64,000 bases of DNA from Butyrivibrio sp. NC2002. GTDB taxonomy: Bacteria > Bacillota > Clostridia > Lachnospirales > Lachnospiraceae. This document shows, piece by piece, positions 61,518 to 64,000 of the stretch; the first letter of the stretch is position 1, and each line of letters opens with the position of its first letter. The notes below the pieces were generated by a model. That model was given only the letters and a program-made list of their open reading frames with translations. It had not been told where the DNA came from and did no database searches. The DNA is taken from assembly GCF_000702265.1 (NCBI RefSeq), contig NZ_KL370881.1, positions 208,789 through 272,788 of the forward strand, read 5' to 3'. The translations under genes were made by a program, and so were the position numbers.

Positions 61518-63626
61518 ATGATCGAAGCAAGCAAACTTACAGAAGAATTTGGATGTCTTGTTTTTAATGACAAGGTCATGAGAGAAAGATTACCCAAGGA
61601 TATTTATAAGGCGGTACATAAAACAATTGAAAGGGGAACTCACTTAGAGCTTGATGTTGCAAACTGCGTAGCTGCAACCATGAAGGAATGGGCTGTTGAA
61701 AACGGAGCGACACACTTTACTCATTGGTTCCAGCCGATGACAGGTCTTACCGCAGAAAAGCACGACAGCTTTATCTCACCCACAGATAACGGAGGTGTGA
61801 TAATGGAGTTTTCAGGAAAGGAACTAGTAAAGGGCGAACCCGATGCTTCAAGTTTTCCTTCAGGCGGACTTCGTGCAACATTTGAGGCAAGAGGATATAC
61901 CGCATGGGATCCTTCATCTCCTGCTTTCATCAAGGACGGCTCACTTTATATTCCGACTGCTTTCTGTTCGTATGGCGGAGAGGCTCTGGACAAAAAGACA
62001 CCACTTTTAAGGTCAATGGAGGCTCTTTCAAAGGAAGCAGTTAAGATGCTCCACCTCCTGGGAGAGAGCGATGTAAAGCGAGTTAACACCACGATCGGAT
62101 CTGAGCAGGAGTATTTCCTTATAGATAAAGATTACTACAAAAAGAGAAAGGACCTGCTGTTTACAGGACGCACACTCATTGGTGCACCACCGACAAAGGG
62201 GCAGGAGATGGAGGACCATTATTTTGGAGTAATTAAGCCCAAGGTTTCCGCATATATGCATGATCTTGACGAGGAACTCTGGAAGCTTGGAATACCCGCT
62301 AAAACAAAGCACAACGAAGTTGCACCTTCACAGCATGAGCTGGCACCCGTATTTGAAACAGCAAATGTAGCTGTAGATCACAACCAACTGACAATGGAGG
62401 TCATGAAGAAGGTTGCTGATAAGCATAACTATGCATGTCTTCTTCATGAGAAGCCATTTGAGGGTATCAACGGTTCAGGAAAACACAACAACTGGTCTAT
62501 CTGCACAGATACAGGTATCAATCTGCTTGATCCCGGCAAAACACCCGGAGAGAATATACCTTTCCTTGTTTTCCTCATGGCAGTTATCGCAGCAGTTGAT
62601 GACTATGCGCCTATTTTAAGGCTTTCTGTTGCTTCTGCAGGAAACGATCACAGACTTGGCGGAAATGAGGCACCGCCGGCTATCATCTCAATTTTCGTAG
62701 GAGATGAACTTGCAGGCCTTTTAAAGAGTGTTGAACAGGGAGAGACCTACCAGAGTCTTGGCAAAGTCCAGATGGTTATGGGAGCAACCGTACTTCCTCA
62801 CTTTACAAAGGATAACACCGACAGAAACAGAACATCACCTTTTGCATTTACAGGTAATAAGTTTGAGTTCCGTATGCCCGGCTCTGCCGTATCAGTTGCT
62901 AATGCAAATATAGTGCTTAATACCGCTGTTGCAGAAGAAATAGCAAGACTGTATGAGAAGCTTGAAAAAGCAGGGGCAGCAGGTTCTAAGGACGCTATCT
63001 TCGAAGTACTAAGAGAAGAATTAGAAGCTCATAAGAGAATTCTCTTTAACGGAAACGGATACACAGATGAATGGGTTAAGGAAGCAGAAAAGAGAGGTCT
63101 TCCCAATCTTAAGTCACTTCCGGATGCAATGCCTTACTGGATTTCAGATAGCTCTGTTGAGCTGTTTACAAAGCATGGAATCTTTACAAAAGAGGAACTT
63201 GAGTCAAGATACGAGATCCTTCTTGAGAATTATTCCAAGTCAATCCATATCGAGTCACTCACAATGCAGGAAATGGTCAGAAAAGACCTTACAGAAGGAA
63301 TCATTTCTTACGAGAAGGATCTTTCTAAGGAAATAATTCAGAAGAAGAGCGTTCTTGAAGGCGCAGAGTGCTTCCTTGAGAGCGGAATCCTGCGAGAACT
63401 TGAGGAAAATTCAGGCAAGATGTGCAAGGCACTTCTCAAGCTTTCAGAGGATACAAAGACTGCCGAAGAAAAGACAGATGCACTTGAAGTTGCAAACTAC
63501 TATCAGAAGACTGTTCTTGCTGATATGGATGAAGTAAGAAAGTATGCTGATGCAGCCGAGGCAATCATACCGGATAAGTATCTTAGCTATCCCACATATG
63601 GCCAGATGCTGTTTTCACTTAGATAA
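61518..63626 (+). CDS. glnN: Type III glutamine synthetase
   Basis: A 702-residue enzyme that makes glutamine from glutamate, ammonia and ATP. The long form with an N-terminal THFTHWFQPMTG, SGGLRATFEARGYTAWDPSSP, GSEQEYFLID, HNEVAPSQHELAPVFE (metal-binding Glu residues) and GNDHRLGGNEAPPA (ATP/glutamate site) identifies GSIII, found in Bacteroidetes, cyanobacteria and some clostridia, rather than the 450-residue GSI. SD AGGAGG 9 nt before the ATG. Its product supplies asnB upstream and gltB downstream. Confidence 0.95.
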   Translation: MIEASKLTEEFGCLVFNDKVMRERLPKDIYKAVHKTIERGTHLELDVANCVAATMKEWAVENGATHFTHWFQPMTGLTAEKHDSFISPTDNGGVIMEFSGKELVKGEPDASSFPSGGLRATFEARGYTAWDPSSPAFIKDGSLYIPTAFCSYGGEALDKKTPLLRSMEALSKEAVKMLHLLGESDVKRVNTTIGSEQEYFLIDKDYYKKRKDLLFTGRTLIGAPPTKGQEMEDHYFGVIKPKVSAYMHDLDEELWKLGIPAKTKHNEVAPSQHELAPVFETANVAVDHNQLTMEVMKKVADKHNYACLLHEKPFEGINGSGKHNNWSICTDTGINLLDPGKTPGENIPFLVFLMAVIAAVDDYAPILRLSVASAGNDHRLGGNEAPPAIISIFVGDELAGLLKSVEQGETYQSLGKVQMVMGATVLPHFTKDNTDRNRTSPFAFTGNKFEFRMPGSAVSVANANIVLNTAVAEEIARLYEKLEKAGAAGSKDAIFEVLREELEAHKRILFNGNGYTDEWVKEAEKRGLPNLKSLPDAMPYWISDSSVELFTKHGIFTKEELESRYEILLENYSKSIHIESLTMQEMVRKDLTEGIISYEKDLSKEIIQKKSVLEGAECFLESGILRELEENSGKMCKALLKLSEDTKTAEEKTDALEVANYYQKTVLADMDEVRKYADAAEAIIPDKYLSYPTYGQMLFSLR

Positions 63627-63664
63627 GACATATAAAATGAGCAGGAAATAAAGGTAGGACGACG

Positions 63665-64000
63665 ATGGAAACATGGATGAACGAAAGAGATGCATGCGGA
63701 ATAGGCGCTGTTATCAACATTGATGGAAAAAGAGACAACAAAGTACTTGATGATGCTCTCTCAATTGTAGAAAAACTCGAGCACAGAGCAGGAAAAGATG
63801 CTACCGGCAAGGTTGGAGACGGCGTTGGAATCCTTGTTCAGATATCACATGACTTTTTTAAGAAGCAGGCAAAGAAGATTGGAATATCCCTCGGAAAAGA
63901 AGGCGACTACGGAATAGGTATGTTCTTTTTACCACAGGATTCCATGAAGCGCATGTTTGCAATGCGAATGCTTGAAGTGATCGCCGAGAAGGAAAACTTA
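63665..64000 (+). CDS. gltB: Glutamate synthase large subunit, 3' end outside window
   Basis: The first 112 codons of a gene cut by the right edge. The start METWMNERDACGIGAVINIDG contains the class II amidotransferase Cys (in DACGIG, normally exposed by removal of the short propeptide), followed by EKLEHRAGKDATGKVGDGVGILVQISHDFF, the GOGAT signature. It begins 38 nt after glnN with AAGGTAGG as SD. With GSIII it gives the GS-GOGAT ammonium assimilation route. The full length and the small subunit cannot be seen. Confidence 0.9.
   Translation, partial: METWMNERDACGIGAVINIDGKRDNKVLDDALSIVEKLEHRAGKDATGKVGDGVGILVQISHDFFKKQAKKIGISLGKEGDYGIGMFFLPQDSMKRMFAMRMLEVIAEKENL

Noticed and set aside
1-64000. 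CRISPR arrays, tRNA/rRNA genes, insertion sequences, phage genes, toxin-antitoxin or classical defence genes
   Set aside because: Reading intergenic regions and proteins by eye I found none. Gaps are short and every large gene has a housekeeping, transport, enzyme or signalling reading.

Overview
The window is a piece of a chromosome from an obligately anaerobic, probably gut or rumen, member of the Lachnospiraceae (Butyrivibrio/Pseudobutyrivibrio-like). The evidence is moderately AT-rich DNA, strong AGGAGG ribosome sites, and a mix of a type III glutamine synthetase, an Amt-PII fusion, a GGGtGRT protein beside a NifU-like protein, a cytosolic GH36 alpha-galactosidase, and many large hybrid kinases and EAL proteins. 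Almost all genes are on the + strand. I see no tRNA, rRNA, CRISPR array, insertion sequence or phage gene. Two genes are cut by the window edges (a TPR protein at the left, gltB at the right). Several starts are moved inward to the ATG that a Shine-Dalgarno (SD) sequence points to; the reason is given in each entry.

Layout: 1-5.7 kb holds a TPR protein, a D-Ala-D-Ala carboxypeptidase, a PH-domain protein on the - strand, a catalytically degenerate PAS-GGDEF-EAL protein and two orphan proteins. 5.7-11.9 kb holds a MATE transporter, the Fe-S scaffold/GGGtGRT pair, a GH25 muramidase with Ig-like domains and a CbbX/SpoVK-type AAA ATPase. 11.8-13.3 kb is a two-gene - strand operon (YczE-like membrane protein, discoidin-like protein). 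13.5-20 kb is a signalling block: small protein, GGDEF-EAL-GGDEF protein, hybrid histidine kinase and pseudoreceiver-receiver protein. 20-27.2 kb holds pyrF-pyrE, a small membrane protein and two translationally coupled hybrid kinases, the second ending in a complete DegV (fatty-acid-binding) domain. 27.3-32.3 kb is purE-purM-purN-purD plus an SH3 membrane protein. 32.4-37.3 kb is a GntR repressor with clpC, an orphan protein and radA. 37.5-43 kb is livKHMGF plus a cytidylate-kinase-like gene. 43.2-57.8 kb is a second signalling and carbohydrate block: REC-GGDEF-EAL, a second pseudoreceiver-receiver, TetR, GH36 alpha-galactosidase, a GT-C membrane protein, a third pseudoreceiver-receiver, a 1419-residue beta-propeller hybrid kinase and a YfhO-like protein. 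57.8-64 kb is a nitrogen-assimilation cluster (Amt-PII fusion, asnB, type III glutamine synthetase, gltB) behind a leader with two terminator-like hairpins.

The strongest theme is phosphorelay and cyclic-di-GMP signalling without DNA-binding output. There are four hybrid kinases, three paralogous proteins made of a dead receiver followed by a live receiver, and three EAL proteins of differing catalytic integrity. The best candidates for undescribed biology are the kinase-DegV fusion with its partner kinase whose Hpt histidine has become asparagine, and the pseudoreceiver-receiver family encoded next to kinases and EAL proteins. These functional readings are inferences from motifs seen by eye; no database search was possible.
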